This document shows positions 11,432-23,023 of a stretch of 64,000 bases of DNA, piece by piece. How positions within the stretch are numbered: the first letter of the stretch is position 1; every line of letters starts with the position of its first letter. Under the pieces are notes generated by a model. The model was given only the letters and a program-made list of their open reading frames with translations. It did not search any database and had not been told where the DNA came from. Source of the DNA: Burkholderiales bacterium (GTDB lineage: Bacteria; Pseudomonadota; Gammaproteobacteria; Burkholderiales; Burkholderiaceae_C); the NCBI GenBank assembly GCA_016000195.1, contig JAECRO010000003.1:1-64000 (forward strand). The letters are read 5' to 3'. The position numbers and the translations under genes were made by a program.

Positions 11432-12064
11432 TTAACCGGGGCCGTACAGCTGATGAAGCGAAATATAACGTGCAACCGGTTCGGGAACCCATTTGGCGAC
11501 TGCTTCGGCAGTGGCAACGCCTGAAGCCATCAACCGACGGACCTGAGTGGCGCTGACCGACATCAAGGGCAGTTTGAGAGTGAAAAAGCGGTGATTATGC
11601 GGCGCGTAAGCATCAAATTGGGTTTGAGCCAGCATGGATTCTGCGCGATCAGCTATACAAATTATAGCGATTTCAAGAATCTCCTGCCATTTGTGCCATT
11701 GCCTGAAAGCTGCAAACTGGTCAGCACCGATGAAAAGGTAGAGCTGGCATTCAGGATTCTCGGCTTGCAGTGTCTTCAGGGTATCTATCGTAAAGGTCGG
11801 TCCCATGCGCTGCAACTCACGGTCATCCACCACCACGCCCGGGACATTGGCAAAAGCCAGCCGTGTCATGGCCAGCCGGTGTTCGGGCGCGCTGAGCGCC
11901 CTGGCCTTGTGCCACGCATGGCCGGTTGGAATGATATGCAGTGCATCCAGGTCGAACTGTGCCAGTGCAGCCCTGACCAATGCCACATGGGCATTGTGCG
12001 GGGGATCAAAGGCCCCGCCAAACACGCCTATGCGCCGGGGTTCGTGCGTGGCTTCAGCGCTCAA
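11432..12064 (-). CDS. nadD: nicotinate-nucleotide adenylyltransferase
   Basis: [42 protein letters not shown]. Confidence 0.94.
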   Translation of the reverse strand: MSAEATHEPRRIGVFGGAFDPPHNAHVALVRAALAQFDLDALHIIPTGHAWHKARALSAPEHRLAMTRLAFANVPGVVVDDRELQRMGPTFTIDTLKTLQAENPECQLYLFIGADQFAAFRQWHKWQEILEIAIICIADRAESMLAQTQFDAYAPHNHRFFTLKLPLMSVSATQVRRLMASGVATAEAVAKWVPEPVARYISLHQLYGPG

Positions 12065-12993
12065 ACCCAGTCCCGCCTGACAAGAAACTCTTTGTAAAGA
12101 CGTTCTTCGGGCGAAGCGGCTTCATTCGACCGCTGGTAAGACCAGCTTGCCAGCGGTGGCATCGACATCAGGATCGATTCGGTGCGCCCGCCCGACTGCA
12201 GGCCAAAATGGGTTCCCCGGTCCCATACCAGGTTGAATTCCACATAGCGTCCCCGGCGGTACAACTGAAAATCGCGCTCCCGTTCGCCGAAAACGCTGTC
12301 CTTGCGACGCAGGGCAATGGGTAGATAAGCCTGCAAAAACGAATCGCCGACGCTTTGCATCATGGCAAAACTCTGCGCCAGGCCAAGCTCCTGGAAATCG
12401 TCGAAAAACACCCCGCCGATACCGCGCTGCTCCTGCCGGTGCTTGAGGTAGAAATACTCATCGCACCACTGCTTGAAGCGCGGATATTTGTCATCGCCAA
12501 ACGGCGCCAGCGCATCCTTGCAGACCTGGTGAAAATGCACGGCGTCTTCATCAAAGCCGTAAAAAGGCGTCAGGTCCATGCCGCCGCCAAACCAGCAAAC
12601 CGGCTCGCAATTTTCGCCAACAGGTGTTGCAGCCAGCATCCGGACATTCATGTGAACAGTCGGCACATACGGGTTGCGGGGATGAAACACCAGCGACACG
12701 CCCATGGCTTCAAACGGAGCGCCTGCCAGTTCGGGCCGGTGCTGGGTGGCAGAAGGCGGCAGCCTCGGACCGCGCACATGCGAAAAACCGCAGCCGGCGC
12801 GCTCGAAGACCTTGCCCTGTTCCAGGATTTTGGTAATGCCATTGCCTTGCAGTGCCTCGCCGGGCTCTTTTTGCCAGCGGTCGGTCATAAATGGCTGGCC
12901 GTCCACCTCGGCAATTGCCTGGGTGATGCGCTCCTGCAAACCCAATAGAAAGGTGCGAACGGTTGAAAGGTCGATGCTGGACATGATCGGCAA
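12061..12993 (-). CDS. hemF: oxygen-dependent coproporphyrinogen III oxidase
   Basis: [55 protein letters not shown]. Confidence 0.97.
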   Translation of the reverse strand: MPIMSSIDLSTVRTFLLGLQERITQAIAEVDGQPFMTDRWQKEPGEALQGNGITKILEQGKVFERAGCGFSHVRGPRLPPSATQHRPELAGAPFEAMGVSLVFHPRNPYVPTVHMNVRMLAATPVGENCEPVCWFGGGMDLTPFYGFDEDAVHFHQVCKDALAPFGDDKYPRFKQWCDEYFYLKHRQEQRGIGGVFFDDFQELGLAQSFAMMQSVGDSFLQAYLPIALRRKDSVFGERERDFQLYRRGRYVEFNLVWDRGTHFGLQSGGRTESILMSMPPLASWSYQRSNEAASPEERLYKEFLVRRDWV

Positions 12994-14286
12994 TCAGGAC
13001 TTGATAGCCCGGTAGCCAATGTCCTTGCGGTATTGCGCGCCCTCAAAATCAATCCCGCGCGCGACTTCGTAGGCGCGCTGCTGCGCGGCCTTGACCGTGC
13101 TGCCGAGTGCCGTCACGCACAGAACGCGGCCGCCCGAAGTGATGGTGGCGCCGTTCTGCCGTTGCGTGCCGGCATGAAACACCATTGAATCTTCAGTCGC
13201 CGGGGGCAGGCCGTGGATGACATCGCCCTTGCGCGGATGCAGCGGATAGCCGTGCGCGGCCATGACCACGCCCAGAGCCGGCCGACGGTCCCATTCCAGT
13301 TCCACCTTGTCGAGGGTGCCCGAGGTGGCGGCCATCATCACGTCGAACAGATCGGTTTTCAGCCGCATCATGATGGGCTGGGTTTCCGGGTCGCCCATGC
13401 GGCAGTTGAACTCCAGCGTCTTGGGCTTGCCGTGGGCATCAATCATCAGGCCAGCGTACAGGAATCCGGTGAACGGAATGCCGTCTTTCTCCATGCCCTT
13501 GATCGTGGGCAGGATGATTTCGCGCATGGCGCGTGCGTGGACATCGGGCGTGACCACCGGGGCGGGCGAATACGCGCCCATGCCGCCCGTGTTCGGCCCC
13601 AGGTCGCCGTCGAGCAGGCGCTTGTGGTCCTGGCTGGTGGCCATGGCCGCCACGTTCTTGCCGTCGCACATGACGATGAAGCTGGCTTCCTCGCCCTGCA
13701 GGAATTCCTCGATGACGACGCGCGCGCCGCCTTCATTGTGCGTGACGCCCAGCGGATTGAACTCAGGGTCAGGCGCCAGCATGAACTCGATGGCCTCGTG
13801 CGCCTCGTGCAGCGTCATGGCAACCACCACACCCTTGCCCGCCGCCAGGCCATCGGCCTTGACCACAATCGGCGCCCCCTTTTCATCAACATAGGCGTGT
13901 GCCGCCGCCGCATCGCTAAAGGTTTCGTAGTCGGCCGTCGGAATGTGGTGGCGCTTCATGAACGCCTTGGAAAAGGCCTTCGAGCTTTCCAGCTGGGCCG
14001 CCGCCCGGGTCGGGCCAAACACCCGCAAGCCATGATTGCGGAACTCATCGACAATGCCGGCGGCCAGCGGCTGCTCGGGGCCAACGACCGTCAGCGCTAT
14101 CTTTTCAGTAGCTGCCCACGCCCGCAGCGCCTGCACATCGGTGATATTTATGTTCTCAAGCCTGGAATCAAGGGCTGTTCCGCCATTGCCCGGCGCGACA
14201 TAAACCGCCTGGACCTTGGGCGACTGGGCCAGTTTCCAGGCCAGCGCATGCTCACGGCCGCCGCCGCCCACCACTAGAACTTTCAT
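12994..14286 (-). CDS. purD: phosphoribosylamine--glycine ligase
   Basis: MKVLVVGGGGREHALAWKLAQS; MGAYSPAPVVT. Confidence 0.97.
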   Translation of the reverse strand: MKVLVVGGGGREHALAWKLAQSPKVQAVYVAPGNGGTALDSRLENINITDVQALRAWAATEKIALTVVGPEQPLAAGIVDEFRNHGLRVFGPTRAAAQLESSKAFSKAFMKRHHIPTADYETFSDAAAAHAYVDEKGAPIVVKADGLAAGKGVVVAMTLHEAHEAIEFMLAPDPEFNPLGVTHNEGGARVVIEEFLQGEEASFIVMCDGKNVAAMATSQDHKRLLDGDLGPNTGGMGAYSPAPVVTPDVHARAMREIILPTIKGMEKDGIPFTGFLYAGLMIDAHGKPKTLEFNCRMGDPETQPIMMRLKTDLFDVMMAATSGTLDKVELEWDRRPALGVVMAAHGYPLHPRKGDVIHGLPPATEDSMVFHAGTQRQNGATITSGGRVLCVTALGSTVKAAQQRAYEVARGIDFEGAQYRKDIGYRAIKS

Positions 14287-14324
14287 GCTGCAGCTTTCAT
14301 TGTTGTTGTGTTTGCAAGAGTGGC

Positions 14325-15050
14325 TTATTCGGAAAGCTCGGCGTTGTGGAAGACTTCCTGCGTGTCGTCCAGGTCTTCCAGCACATCCAGCAGCTTTTGC
14401 ATCTTCTGGGCCTCTTCGCCGGTCAGCTCAATCGTGTTGTCGGCGCGCATGGTGACTTCGGCCAGTTCAGGGATCAAACCGGCCGCTTCCAGGGCGTTCT
14501 TGACGGTTTCAAGCTCGGTGTAAGGCGTGAGCACTTCAATCGCGCCGTCTTCATGCGCGATCACATCGTCGGCGCCGGCCTCCAGGGCCACTTCCATGAC
14601 CTTGTCTTCGCTCGTGCCGGGCGCGAAAATCAGCTGGCCGCAGTGCCTGAACTGGAACACCACCGAGCCTTCGGTGCCCATGTTGCCGCCGTGCTTGGAA
14701 AACGCATGGCGAACCTCGGCCACCGTGCGAACCTTGTTGTCGGTCATGCAATCGACCAGAATCGCCGCGCCGCCAATGCCGTAGCCTTCATAACGAACTT
14801 CCTCGTAGTGAACGCCTTCCAGGTTGCCCGTGGCCTTGTCGATGTTGCGCTTGACCGTCTCGGCCGCCAGATTGGCCGCCTTCGCCTTCTCGACGGCCAG
14901 GCGCAGGCGTGGATTGGTCGCCAAGTCACCGCCGCCCAGACGCGCAGCCACCATGATTTCACGGATCACCCGTGTCCAGATCTTGCCGCGTTTGTCGTCC
15001 TGGCGACCCTTGCGGTGTTGAATATTCGCCCATTTACTATGACCAGCCAC
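14325..15050 (-). CDS. YebC/PmpR family DNA-binding regulatory protein
   Basis: [32 protein letters not shown]. Confidence 0.96.
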   Translation of the reverse strand: MAGHSKWANIQHRKGRQDDKRGKIWTRVIREIMVAARLGGGDLATNPRLRLAVEKAKAANLAAETVKRNIDKATGNLEGVHYEEVRYEGYGIGGAAILVDCMTDNKVRTVAEVRHAFSKHGGNMGTEGSVVFQFRHCGQLIFAPGTSEDKVMEVALEAGADDVIAHEDGAIEVLTPYTELETVKNALEAAGLIPELAEVTMRADNTIELTGEEAQKMQKLLDVLEDLDDTQEVFHNAELSE

Positions 15051-15144
15051 GGAAAATCCTTTTGCAATTGATTTAATCTACAGCACTCATTTTACTTTTC
15101 GCTTGTCTTGCCCCGGGCAAGTTTCATCAGGACTCTCCCTCATC

Positions 15145-16662
15145 ATGGCCGATCCGCTCCTCATTGCCAAAAATGCCTCGACTCAATGCGAGCTTCTGCC
15201 CGCGCTGGCCAACCGGCATGGGCTGATCACCGGAGCCACCGGAACGGGCAAGACAGTCACCTTGCAGACCCTGGCCGAAAACTTTTCCAGAATCGGCGTG
15301 CCGGTCTTCATGGCCGATGTGAAGGGCGACCTGACCGGCATCAGCCAGGCGGGCACGCTGGGCGAAAAAATGGCCGGCATCCTGAAAGAGCGTGGCATTG
15401 CCGCACCCGAACCGCTGGCCTGCCCGACCACGCTCTGGGACGTGTTTGGCGAACAGGGCCATCCGGTGCGCGCCACCGTGTCCGACATGGGGCCGCTGCT
15501 GCTCGGCCGCATGCTCAACCTGAATGAAACGCAAGAAGGCGTGCTCAACCTGGTTTTCAAGATTGCCGACGACAACGGCTTGTTGCTGCTGGACCTGAAG
15601 GACTTGCGCGCCATGCTGCAGTATGTCGGCGAAAACGCCAAGGACTTCACGACGAAATACGGCAACGTCAGCGCTGCCAGCGTGGGCGCCATCCAGCGCG
15701 GATTGATGCGGATCGAAACCCAGGGCGGCGACAAATTCTTCGGCGAACCGATGCTCAACATCAGCGACTTCATGCAGACCGACAGCGCCGGGCATGGCGT
15801 CGTCAACATCCTGGCGGCGGACAAGCTGATGCATTCGCCGCGCCTGTATGCCACTTTCCTGCTCTGGATGCTGTCCGAGCTGTTCGAGCAATTGCCCGAA
15901 ATCGGCGACCCCGACAAGCCCAAGCTGGTGTTCTTTTTTGACGAAGCCCATTTGCTGTTCACCGACGCACCCAAAGCACTGGTCGAACGCATCGAACTGG
16001 TGGTGCGGCTGGTTCGCTCCAAGGGCGTGGGCGTTTACTTTGTGACGCAAAACCCGCTGGATATTCCCGATTCGGTGCTGGCGCAACTGGGCAACCGGGT
16101 TCAGCACGCCCTGCGCGCCTACACCCCGCGCGACCAGAAAGCGGTCAAGGCCACGGCCCAGACCATGCGGCAAAAGCCCGGGCTGGACATTGAAACCGCC
16201 ATCACCGAACTCGCCGTGGGCGAAGCGCTGATCAGCTTTCTGGACACCAAAGGCCGGCCCAGCGTGACCGAGCGGGCTTACGTGCTGCCGCCCGCAAGCC
16301 AGGTCGGCCCCATCTCGCTCCAGCAGCGCCAGCAACTGATGCAAGACTCTCTGGTCGCAGGCGTGTATGAAAAAGAAGTGGACCGCGTGTCGGCGCACGA
16401 AATGCTTCAGGAACGCGCTGGCGCAGCGGCTGGCCAGGCCAGCTCGGCGCCCAACGGCGGCGCGGCGGGCGAGTCGGCATTTGGCGGCATGCTGGGCGGG
16501 CTCAATGACGTGCTGTTTGGCAGCACCGGGCCGCGCGGCGCCAAGCACGACGGTCTGGCGCAAAACATGGCCAGGTCCGCCGTTCGCACCATGGGCTCTA
16601 CGGTAGGCCGGGAAATCATCCGAGGCGTACTGGGCAGCCTGTTTGGCGGCAAAAAACGCTGA
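15145..16662 (+). CDS. HerA-like ATPase/helicase (DUF853 family)
   Basis: [21 protein letters not shown] Walker [11 protein letters not shown]; start at MADPLL. Confidence 0.93.
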   Translation: MADPLLIAKNASTQCELLPALANRHGLITGATGTGKTVTLQTLAENFSRIGVPVFMADVKGDLTGISQAGTLGEKMAGILKERGIAAPEPLACPTTLWDVFGEQGHPVRATVSDMGPLLLGRMLNLNETQEGVLNLVFKIADDNGLLLLDLKDLRAMLQYVGENAKDFTTKYGNVSAASVGAIQRGLMRIETQGGDKFFGEPMLNISDFMQTDSAGHGVVNILAADKLMHSPRLYATFLLWMLSELFEQLPEIGDPDKPKLVFFFDEAHLLFTDAPKALVERIELVVRLVRSKGVGVYFVTQNPLDIPDSVLAQLGNRVQHALRAYTPRDQKAVKATAQTMRQKPGLDIETAITELAVGEALISFLDTKGRPSVTERAYVLPPASQVGPISLQQRQQLMQDSLVAGVYEKEVDRVSAHEMLQERAGAAAGQASSAPNGGAAGESAFGGMLGGLNDVLFGSTGPRGAKHDGLAQNMARSAVRTMGSTVGREIIRGVLGSLFGGKKR

Positions 16663-16699
16663 AAATCCGAACCAAGCACAACCAGAAAGCCTCTTATCC

Positions 16700-17329
16700 A
16701 TGAGCAACGTCCACCTCATCGACCACCCGCTGGTGCAGCACAAGCTGACGCTGATGCGCCGCAAGAATGCTTCGACCAGCACCTTTCGCACCCTGCTCAA
16801 TGAACTGAGCAACCTGATGGCCTATGAAGTCACCCGCGACATGCCGCTTCAGGACATCGAGGTCGAAACACCGCTGGAAACCATGACCGGCAAGATCATC
16901 GACGGCAAAAAGCTCGTTCTGGTTTCCATCCTGCGCGCCGGCAACGGCTTTCTGGATGGTTTCCTCAACGTGGTGCCAGGCGCCCGCGTCGGCCACATCG
17001 GCCTGTACCGCGACCCGCAAACGCTGGAGCCAGTCGAGTATTACTTCAAGATGCCGCAGGAGATGGAGGCGCGCGACATCGTCATCGTCGATCCCATGCT
17101 GGCCACCGGCAATTCCGCCATCGCGGCGGTCAACCGGCTCAAACAACTCAAACCGAAGTCCATCAAGTTCGTCTGTCTGCTGACCTGCCCGGAAGGCGTT
17201 GCCGCCCTGCAAAAGGCCCACCCCGACGTGGCGATCTACACCGCAGCGATTGACCGCCAGCTCAACGAGCACGGCTACATCCTGCCGGGCCTGGGCGATG
17301 CCGGGGATCGTATTTTTGGAACAAAATAA
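16700..17329 (+). CDS. upp: uracil phosphoribosyltransferase
   Basis: [35 protein letters not shown]. Confidence 0.97.
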   Translation: MSNVHLIDHPLVQHKLTLMRRKNASTSTFRTLLNELSNLMAYEVTRDMPLQDIEVETPLETMTGKIIDGKKLVLVSILRAGNGFLDGFLNVVPGARVGHIGLYRDPQTLEPVEYYFKMPQEMEARDIVIVDPMLATGNSAIAAVNRLKQLKPKSIKFVCLLTCPEGVAALQKAHPDVAIYTAAIDRQLNEHGYILPGLGDAGDRIFGTK

Positions 17330-17382
17330 GGCTCTTGCGCAAGCATGACGGGCACAACCAGCTATCAAATGTGTAGCAAATC
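17330..17382 (+). repeat. dispersed palindromic element (upp-aat intergenic)
   Basis: GGCTCTTGCGCAAGCATGACGGGCACAACCA + core GCTATCAAATGTGTAGC (17361-17377). Confidence 0.85.
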
Positions 17383-17425
17383 AATGAATACCTGCAGCCG
17401 ATGACACGCCAGCCGGAACCCTTTC

Positions 17426-18229
17426 ATGCCGCTGGCTGAGCAAGGCCCGGCATCAACGCGGCCCCTGCCGTGGCTGGTGGCCGGGCAGGAGTTCCCGCCG
17501 CTGGAAACCGCCTGGGGCAGCAAAGATCCAGCGCCAGGCCTGCTCGCAGCCGGCGAGACACTGGATGTACCCACATTGCTTCGGGCCTACTCGCGCGGGA
17601 TTTTTCCCTGGTTCAGCCTGGGACAGCCGGTACTCTGGTGGAGTCCCGATCCGCGCATGGTGCTGCGGACCTGCGACTTCAGGCTGCACCGTTCCCTGCG
17701 CAAAAGCATCGTGCATTTCATGCATGATGCCCGATGCGAAATCAGGTTTGACAGCGCTTTTGAGCGTGTCATCAGCGCCTGCGCCGGCAAATCCAGGGCC
17801 GGGCAGTCCGGCACCTGGATTGTTTCGGAAGTGGCGCAGGCTTACGGTGAATTGCACCGCGCGGGACAGGCCCACAGCGTGGAAACCTGGATCAATGGCG
17901 AACTGGCCGGCGGCCTGTACTGCGTCAATCTGGGCCGGATGGTCTTTGGCGAATCCATGTTTGCGCATCAGACGGACGCCTCCAAGATCGCCCTGGCGGC
18001 ACTGGTGGCCTTTTGCCGTGCCGAGGACATCGAGATGATCGACTGCCAGCAAAATACCGGCCATCTCGCGTCACTGGGCGCCGCTGAAATCAGCCGCGCC
18101 GAGTTCGCCATTCACCTCAGCCGGAACGTGGATAAAACCGCTCCCGCATGGCATTTCGATTCTCTATACTGGCAGCAGATTTTGACGGCCACAGCCCCCG
18201 CCAGGCCCACAATTCCCGCAACACCGTGA
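17426..18229 (+). CDS. aat: leucyl/phenylalanyl-tRNA--protein transferase
   Basis: [30 protein letters not shown]. Confidence 0.95.
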   Translation: MPLAEQGPASTRPLPWLVAGQEFPPLETAWGSKDPAPGLLAAGETLDVPTLLRAYSRGIFPWFSLGQPVLWWSPDPRMVLRTCDFRLHRSLRKSIVHFMHDARCEIRFDSAFERVISACAGKSRAGQSGTWIVSEVAQAYGELHRAGQAHSVETWINGELAGGLYCVNLGRMVFGESMFAHQTDASKIALAALVAFCRAEDIEMIDCQQNTGHLASLGAAEISRAEFAIHLSRNVDKTAPAWHFDSLYWQQILTATAPARPTIPATP

Positions 18230-18987
18230 CGCACCTCAAAGACCTGCCTCTGCACACCCTGCAGTTTTACGCAACGGCGCCCTACCCCTGCAGTTATTTG
18301 CCGGGCAGGCAGGCCCGCTCGCAGGTCGCAACGCCCAGCCACCTTATCCACAATAACGCCTATTCGGAACTGGTCACGCAGGGCTTCCGGCGCAGCGGGA
18401 TGTTCACCTACCGACCCTACTGCGACGGCTGCCAGGCCTGCGTGCCGCTGCGTGTGCCGGTCAACACCTTCCAGCCTGACCGCAGCCAGCGCCGTGCCTG
18501 GAAGCGGCACCAGACATTGCAGGTCAGCAGTCTCAAGCTGTGTTTTTTGCCCGAGCATTACCAGCTCTACCTGCGCTACCAGAACAGCCGCCATGCCGGC
18601 GGCGGCATGGACCACGACAGCATTGACCAGTACACCCAGTTTCTGCTGCAAAGCCGGGTCAACTCGCGCCTGGTGGAGTTTCGCGAGTGTTTGCCCAATG
18701 GCGAGGCCGGCGCCCTCAAGATGATCTCCATCCTCGACGTGCTGGAAGACGGCATCTCGGCGGTGTATACCTTTTACGAGCCGGAAGATCGGGCCGGCTA
18801 TGGCAACTACAGCGTGCTTTGGCAGATTGAGCAGGCGCGGCATCTTGGCCTGCCTTTTGTCTATCTGGGTTACTGGATCGCGCAAAGCCCGAAAATGAAT
18901 TACAAGCTCGGGTTCAGGCCCAACGAGATACTGTTGAACGGCCAATGGGTCACTTCCAGCGCGGCAGAGGCCCCGAATCACGAATGA
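18226..18987 (+). CDS. bpt: aspartate/glutamate leucyltransferase (arginyltransferase family)
   Basis: [30 protein letters not shown] start overlapping the aat stop (GTGA). Confidence 0.93.
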   Translation: MTHLKDLPLHTLQFYATAPYPCSYLPGRQARSQVATPSHLIHNNAYSELVTQGFRRSGMFTYRPYCDGCQACVPLRVPVNTFQPDRSQRRAWKRHQTLQVSSLKLCFLPEHYQLYLRYQNSRHAGGGMDHDSIDQYTQFLLQSRVNSRLVEFRECLPNGEAGALKMISILDVLEDGISAVYTFYEPEDRAGYGNYSVLWQIEQARHLGLPFVYLGYWIAQSPKMNYKLGFRPNEILLNGQWVTSSAAEAPNHE

Positions 18988-19078
18988 TCAGCCGGTCAAA
19001 CCGCGTGTGCCGCCTGACGCAGGTTCAAGTTACACAGCCTTATTTCACAAGGTAAAATCTGATGCAGAAAGTCTGCAC

Positions 19079-19858
19079 ATGATAAAACCCGACAGCGACC
19101 TTCCCGTCAAACCGACCGTTCAGGTGATTGAACGCATGTTCACCCTGCTTGAAATTCTGGCAGCCCGGGAAGAGGCCGTTTCCCTCAAGGAGATCAGCGA
19201 AAAATCAGGCCTTCACCCTTCGACAGCGCACCGCATCCTGAACGACCTCGCCACGGGCCGTTTCGTGGACCGGCCAACCGCAGGCAACTACCGGCTGGGC
19301 ATGCGTCTGCTCGAACTCGGAAACCTGGTCAAGGCACGCCTGAATGTCCGTGATGCGGCGCTGATCCCGATGCGGGAACTGCACAAGCTGACGCAGCAGC
19401 CGGTCAATTTGAGCATGCGCCAGGGCGACGAAATCCTGTACGTCGAACGCACCTACAGCGAACGCTCCGGCATGCAGGTGGTGCGGGCCATTGGCGGACG
19501 GGCGCCGCTGCACCTGACGTCAGTCGGCAAGCTGTTCCTGGCTTCCGACGACCCGCAGCGCCTGCGTGCCTATGCGACACGCACCGGCCTGCCTGGCCAG
19601 ACCCGCAACAGCATCACCGAGTTGCCGGTTCTGGAGCGTGAACTGTCAAAGGCGCGCCAGTACGGCATTGCACGCGACAACGAAGAACTGGAATTGGGCG
19701 TTCGCTGCATGGCCGCCGGCATTTATGACGACCAGAACAAGCTGGTGGCGGGCCTGTCGATTTCAGCGCCCGCTGACCGCCTGGACGAAAGCTGGCTACC
19801 CAAGCTGCAGGCAACCGCCAACGAAATATCGGCGGCGCTTGGCTACACGTTAAGGTAA
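19079..19858 (+). CDS. IclR family transcriptional regulator
   Basis: VIERMFTLLEILAAREEAVSLKEISEKSGLHPSTAHRILNDL HTH. Confidence 0.93.
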   Translation: MIKPDSDLPVKPTVQVIERMFTLLEILAAREEAVSLKEISEKSGLHPSTAHRILNDLATGRFVDRPTAGNYRLGMRLLELGNLVKARLNVRDAALIPMRELHKLTQQPVNLSMRQGDEILYVERTYSERSGMQVVRAIGGRAPLHLTSVGKLFLASDDPQRLRAYATRTGLPGQTRNSITELPVLERELSKARQYGIARDNEELELGVRCMAAGIYDDQNKLVAGLSISAPADRLDESWLPKLQATANEISAALGYTLR

Positions 19859-19869
19859 AAAATGAACTT

Positions 19870-19919
19870 CCCGCATATGGTGCGGGCATATTCAGCTATC
19901 AATACGATAGCTGAATATG
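19870..19919. terminator. tandem hairpins between convergent genes; second hairpin contains a repeat core
   Basis: CCCGCA-TATGG-TGCGGG followed by CATATTCAGCTATC-AATAC-GATAGCTGAATATG (14-bp perfect stem). Confidence 0.6.
19887..19919. repeat. dispersed palindromic element (IclR-pbpG intergenic)
   Basis: core GCTATCAATACGATAGC at 19895-19911. Confidence 0.65.
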
Positions 19920-19940
19920 TGAATAGTTGATCTGCTGCGG

Positions 19941-21029
19941 TTAGCCGCTGATCTGCTTGGCTGAAGCGCTGACCTTCATTTTTTGCTCAGTGATCGGGTT
20001 GGTTTCCACCCAGCGGCGCACACGCTCCGCATCACCCAGCCGGCTCAGCTTGCCTGCGGAATCCAGAAACACCATGATCAATTTACGGCCGGCAATTTTG
20101 GTCTGCATGACCAGGCACTGGCCAGCTTCATTGATATAGCCGGTTTTCTGCAGGCCAATATCCCAATCCGGATTCTTCACGAGACGATTGGTATTGTTGA
20201 ACTGCAAAGTCCGGCTACCAATAGCCACCTGATAGCTCGGAGAGGTTGTCAACTCACGAAGCACCGGGTCGCCATGCGCTGCATTGACCAGCGCGGCCAG
20301 ATCTTGTGCGCTGGACTGGTTGCGGCTGGAAAGGCCGGTAGGCTCTGCATAGCTGGTGTCATGCATGCCCAGCATTTTTGCCTTGGCATTCATCAGGCTG
20401 ACAAAGGTGGCCATGCCGCCAGGGTAAGTGCGTCCCAGGGCATGGGCCGCCCGGTTTTCACTGGACATCAGCGCCAGGTGCAGCATTTCGCCGCGCGACA
20501 GCGTAGTGCCTACGCCAAGCCGGGAACGGCTGTGCTTTTCGGTATCAACGTCATCCTGCGTGACCGTGATCATTTCATCCATGGGCAGCCTGGCACCGCT
20601 GATGATGACGCCGGTCATCAATTTCGTCAGGGATGCAATGGGCAAGACGGCATGGTCGTTTTTGCTGAACAGCACTTCACGCGTGTCCTGGTCAATCACC
20701 AAGGCTACGCTGGACTTCAAGTCCAGCGGATCGATGGCGCTGTGCAGGCCGGCAATTTGTCCAAACGAAGGAATGGCCGGAACCAGAGCCTGAATAATGG
20801 AGGGGCGACGGGTTCTGGCGACCTTGGCGCTGGCTTCAAAACGAACGCTCTTGCGCGTTGAAACCACTTTTCTGGAAGCTGTCGATTTAGCGACATGGGG
20901 CTTCTTGACAATCGCGCGCTTGGACGATGATTTCGCCGGTGCCGCGTTGGCTGCGGGTACGGCCAGGGCAAACGACAAAGCAAGGCATCCGACGATTTTT
21001 AGTGCGCGACTCAAAAGCTGATTAGACAT
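19941..21029 (-). CDS. pbpG: D-alanyl-D-alanine endopeptidase (PBP7-like, S11)
   Basis: LPIASLTKLMTGVIISGARLPMDE, SSENRAAHALGRTYPGG, NPDWDIGLQKTGYINEAG. Confidence 0.93.
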   Translation of the reverse strand: MSNQLLSRALKIVGCLALSFALAVPAANAAPAKSSSKRAIVKKPHVAKSTASRKVVSTRKSVRFEASAKVARTRRPSIIQALVPAIPSFGQIAGLHSAIDPLDLKSSVALVIDQDTREVLFSKNDHAVLPIASLTKLMTGVIISGARLPMDEMITVTQDDVDTEKHSRSRLGVGTTLSRGEMLHLALMSSENRAAHALGRTYPGGMATFVSLMNAKAKMLGMHDTSYAEPTGLSSRNQSSAQDLAALVNAAHGDPVLRELTTSPSYQVAIGSRTLQFNNTNRLVKNPDWDIGLQKTGYINEAGQCLVMQTKIAGRKLIMVFLDSAGKLSRLGDAERVRRWVETNPITEQKMKVSASAKQISG

Positions 21030-21088
21030 GGTGAATATTGCCTGTTTTGGTTGCGGTGAAAGGAAGGCTGAAGTGTATAGAAATAGAA

Positions 21089-21122
21089 AAAGTCACGCAA
21101 TATCAGGAGCTTGCGTGACTTT
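21089..21122 (-). terminator. intrinsic terminator of leuA
   Basis: AAAGTCACGCAA/TTGCGTGACTTT 12-bp perfect stem, T-rich on minus strand after the stem. Confidence 0.75.
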
Positions 21123-21223
21123 CTTAAATAAGTACCGGATGTCTGGCTGCAAGCCTTGGCCCACCAGCAAAATGGGATGCCAAGCCTTTGAATATGAACG
21201 GTATTGTTCAATTATCCAGGGTA

Positions 21224-22762
21224 TTACCCCTGCGCGGCAACCCGGTCAGCTTTACTTTGCAGTTTATTCAGCGCACTCAGGTAGGCCTTGGCCGAGGCGA
21301 CCACAATATCGGGATCAGACCCTACGCCATTGACCACACGTCCGCTGTTTTGCAGGCGCACCGTCACTTCGCCCTGGCTTTCAGTCGAGCCGCTGATGGC
21401 ATTGACTGAATAAAGCACCATTTCCGCACCACTCTTGACGTGGGTCTCAATCGCCTTGAGCGACGCATCCACCGGGCCATTGCCGTCTGACTCGCCTTTA
21501 ACCTCTGTGCCCGCCACCGTGAAAATCACGCATGCCTGGGGACGCTCTCCGGTTTCGCTGTGCTGCGACAGGGAGACAAAGCCATATTGCTCGTTGCTAT
21601 GGGTGACGCTCTCATCGCTGACCAGAGCAAGAATGTCCTCGTCGAAAATGTCGCTTTTGCGGTCCGCAAGGTCTTTGAACTTGATGAAGGCGTTGTTGAT
21701 GTCGGTTTCACTTTCCATCGCCACGCCCAGCTCCTGCAGGCGCTGCTTGAAGGCATTGCGGCCGCTCAGCTTGCCGAGCACAATTTTATTGGCCGACCAG
21801 CCCACATCTTCGGCCCGCATGATCTCGTAGGTATCACGCGCCTTCAGGACGCCGTCCTGGTGAATGCCCGAGGCATGGGCAAAGGCGTTGGCGCCCACCA
21901 CGGCCTTGTTGGGCTGCACCACAAAACCTGTCGTCTGGCTCACCAGGCGACTCGCGGCCAGTATCTGCCGGGTGTCGATGCCCATGTCGAGTCCGAAATA
22001 ATCCTTGCGCGTTTTCACGGCCATGACCACCTCCTCCAGCGAGCAATTGCCTGCGCGTTCACCCAGGCCGTTGATGGTGCATTCCACCTGCCGGGCACCG
22101 CCGATCTTCACGCCAGCGAGCGAATTGGCAACCGCCATGCCCAGGTCGTTATGGCAATGAACCGACCAGACCGCCTTGTCGCTGTTGGGAATGCGCTCGC
22201 GCAGGTTTTTGATGAAGTTGCCGTAGAGCTCGGGAATCGCATAACCCACGGTGTCGGGAACATTGATGGTGGTGGCGCCTTCATTAATGACCGCCTCGAT
22301 GACACGGCACAAAAAATCCGGGTCGGAGCGATAACCGTCTTCGGGGCTGAATTCGATATCAGACATCAGGTTGCGCGCGAAGCGCACTGAAAGCCTGGCC
22401 TGCTCAAATACCTGGTCGGGCGTCATGCGGAGTTTTTTCTCCATGTGCAGCGCACTGGTGGCCAGAAAGAGGTGCAAACGCCCCGAGTTGGCCGGCTTCA
22501 ATGCTTCTGCGGCACGCGAAATATCGCGGTCGTTGGCGCGCGCCAGCGAACAGATGGTGGACTCCTTGATGATCTCGGCAATGGCCTTGACACATTCAAA
22601 ATCGCCGTTCGAGCTGGCTGCAAAACCGGCCTCAATAACATCGACCCTCAGACGCTCCAGCTGGCGGGCAATGCGAAGTTTTTCGTCGCGGGTCATGGAC
22701 GCACCAGGTGACTGCTCGCCATCGCGCAAGGTGGTGTCGAAAATAATGAGTTTGTCGGTCAT
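21224..22762 (-). CDS. leuA: 2-isopropylmalate synthase
   Basis: [38 protein letters not shown]. Confidence 0.97.
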   Translation of the reverse strand: MTDKLIIFDTTLRDGEQSPGASMTRDEKLRIARQLERLRVDVIEAGFAASSNGDFECVKAIAEIIKESTICSLARANDRDISRAAEALKPANSGRLHLFLATSALHMEKKLRMTPDQVFEQARLSVRFARNLMSDIEFSPEDGYRSDPDFLCRVIEAVINEGATTINVPDTVGYAIPELYGNFIKNLRERIPNSDKAVWSVHCHNDLGMAVANSLAGVKIGGARQVECTINGLGERAGNCSLEEVVMAVKTRKDYFGLDMGIDTRQILAASRLVSQTTGFVVQPNKAVVGANAFAHASGIHQDGVLKARDTYEIMRAEDVGWSANKIVLGKLSGRNAFKQRLQELGVAMESETDINNAFIKFKDLADRKSDIFDEDILALVSDESVTHSNEQYGFVSLSQHSETGERPQACVIFTVAGTEVKGESDGNGPVDASLKAIETHVKSGAEMVLYSVNAISGSTESQGEVTVRLQNSGRVVNGVGSDPDIVVASAKAYLSALNKLQSKADRVAAQG

Positions 22763-22892
22763 GGGAAATTTCTCGGTTTTGAAGAGGTTGGCTCAGCGCT
22801 GCAAAAGCGCAGCAGAGGAAAGACGAATATCAGGACGCAGGCTCAGGCAAATTTCAATTTCATATAGTTTTCCAAAAATAAAAACCGGCAAC

Positions 22893-22970
22893 CAAAAAAA
22901 ACGGCCCGTTGCTGGTGCAAACGGGCCGTTGAATGAGGTGTACGCGTGCGCTACCGTCTCGGCCCGTTGG
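22893..22970 (-). promoter_or_regulatory. predicted leucine attenuator of leuA (terminator plus competing antiterminator segment)
   Basis: minus strand: CCAACGGGCCG (inside leader ORF) ... AACGGCCCGTT-TGCACCAGC-AACGGGCCGTTTTTTTT; segment 1 and the last arm are both complementary to the middle arm. Confidence 0.8.
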
Positions 22971-23004
22971 CAGATAGCAGTAGCGCTAGCGATATTTTTT
23001 TCAT
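22951..23004 (-). CDS. predicted leuA leader peptide MKKISLALLLSANGPRR
   Basis: 17-codon ORF with Leu codons CTA GCG CTA CTG CTA, 19 nt downstream of pssA and immediately upstream of the attenuator hairpins. Confidence 0.75.
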   Translation of the reverse strand: MKKISLALLLSANGPRR

Positions 23005-23023
23005 CGAATCAATGTACCACAAT

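Noticed and set aside
11652-11668. GCTATACAAATTATAGC inside nadD (AIICIA), core-like 17 bp
   Set aside because: Perfect core and phase, but NadD appears to have normal length there and no second module is visible. Kept as uncertain, not counted.
14096-14112. GCTATCTTTTCAGTAGC inside purD (ATEKIA)
   Set aside because: Protein segment resembles the normal PurD sequence without insertion; may be chance or an old copy.
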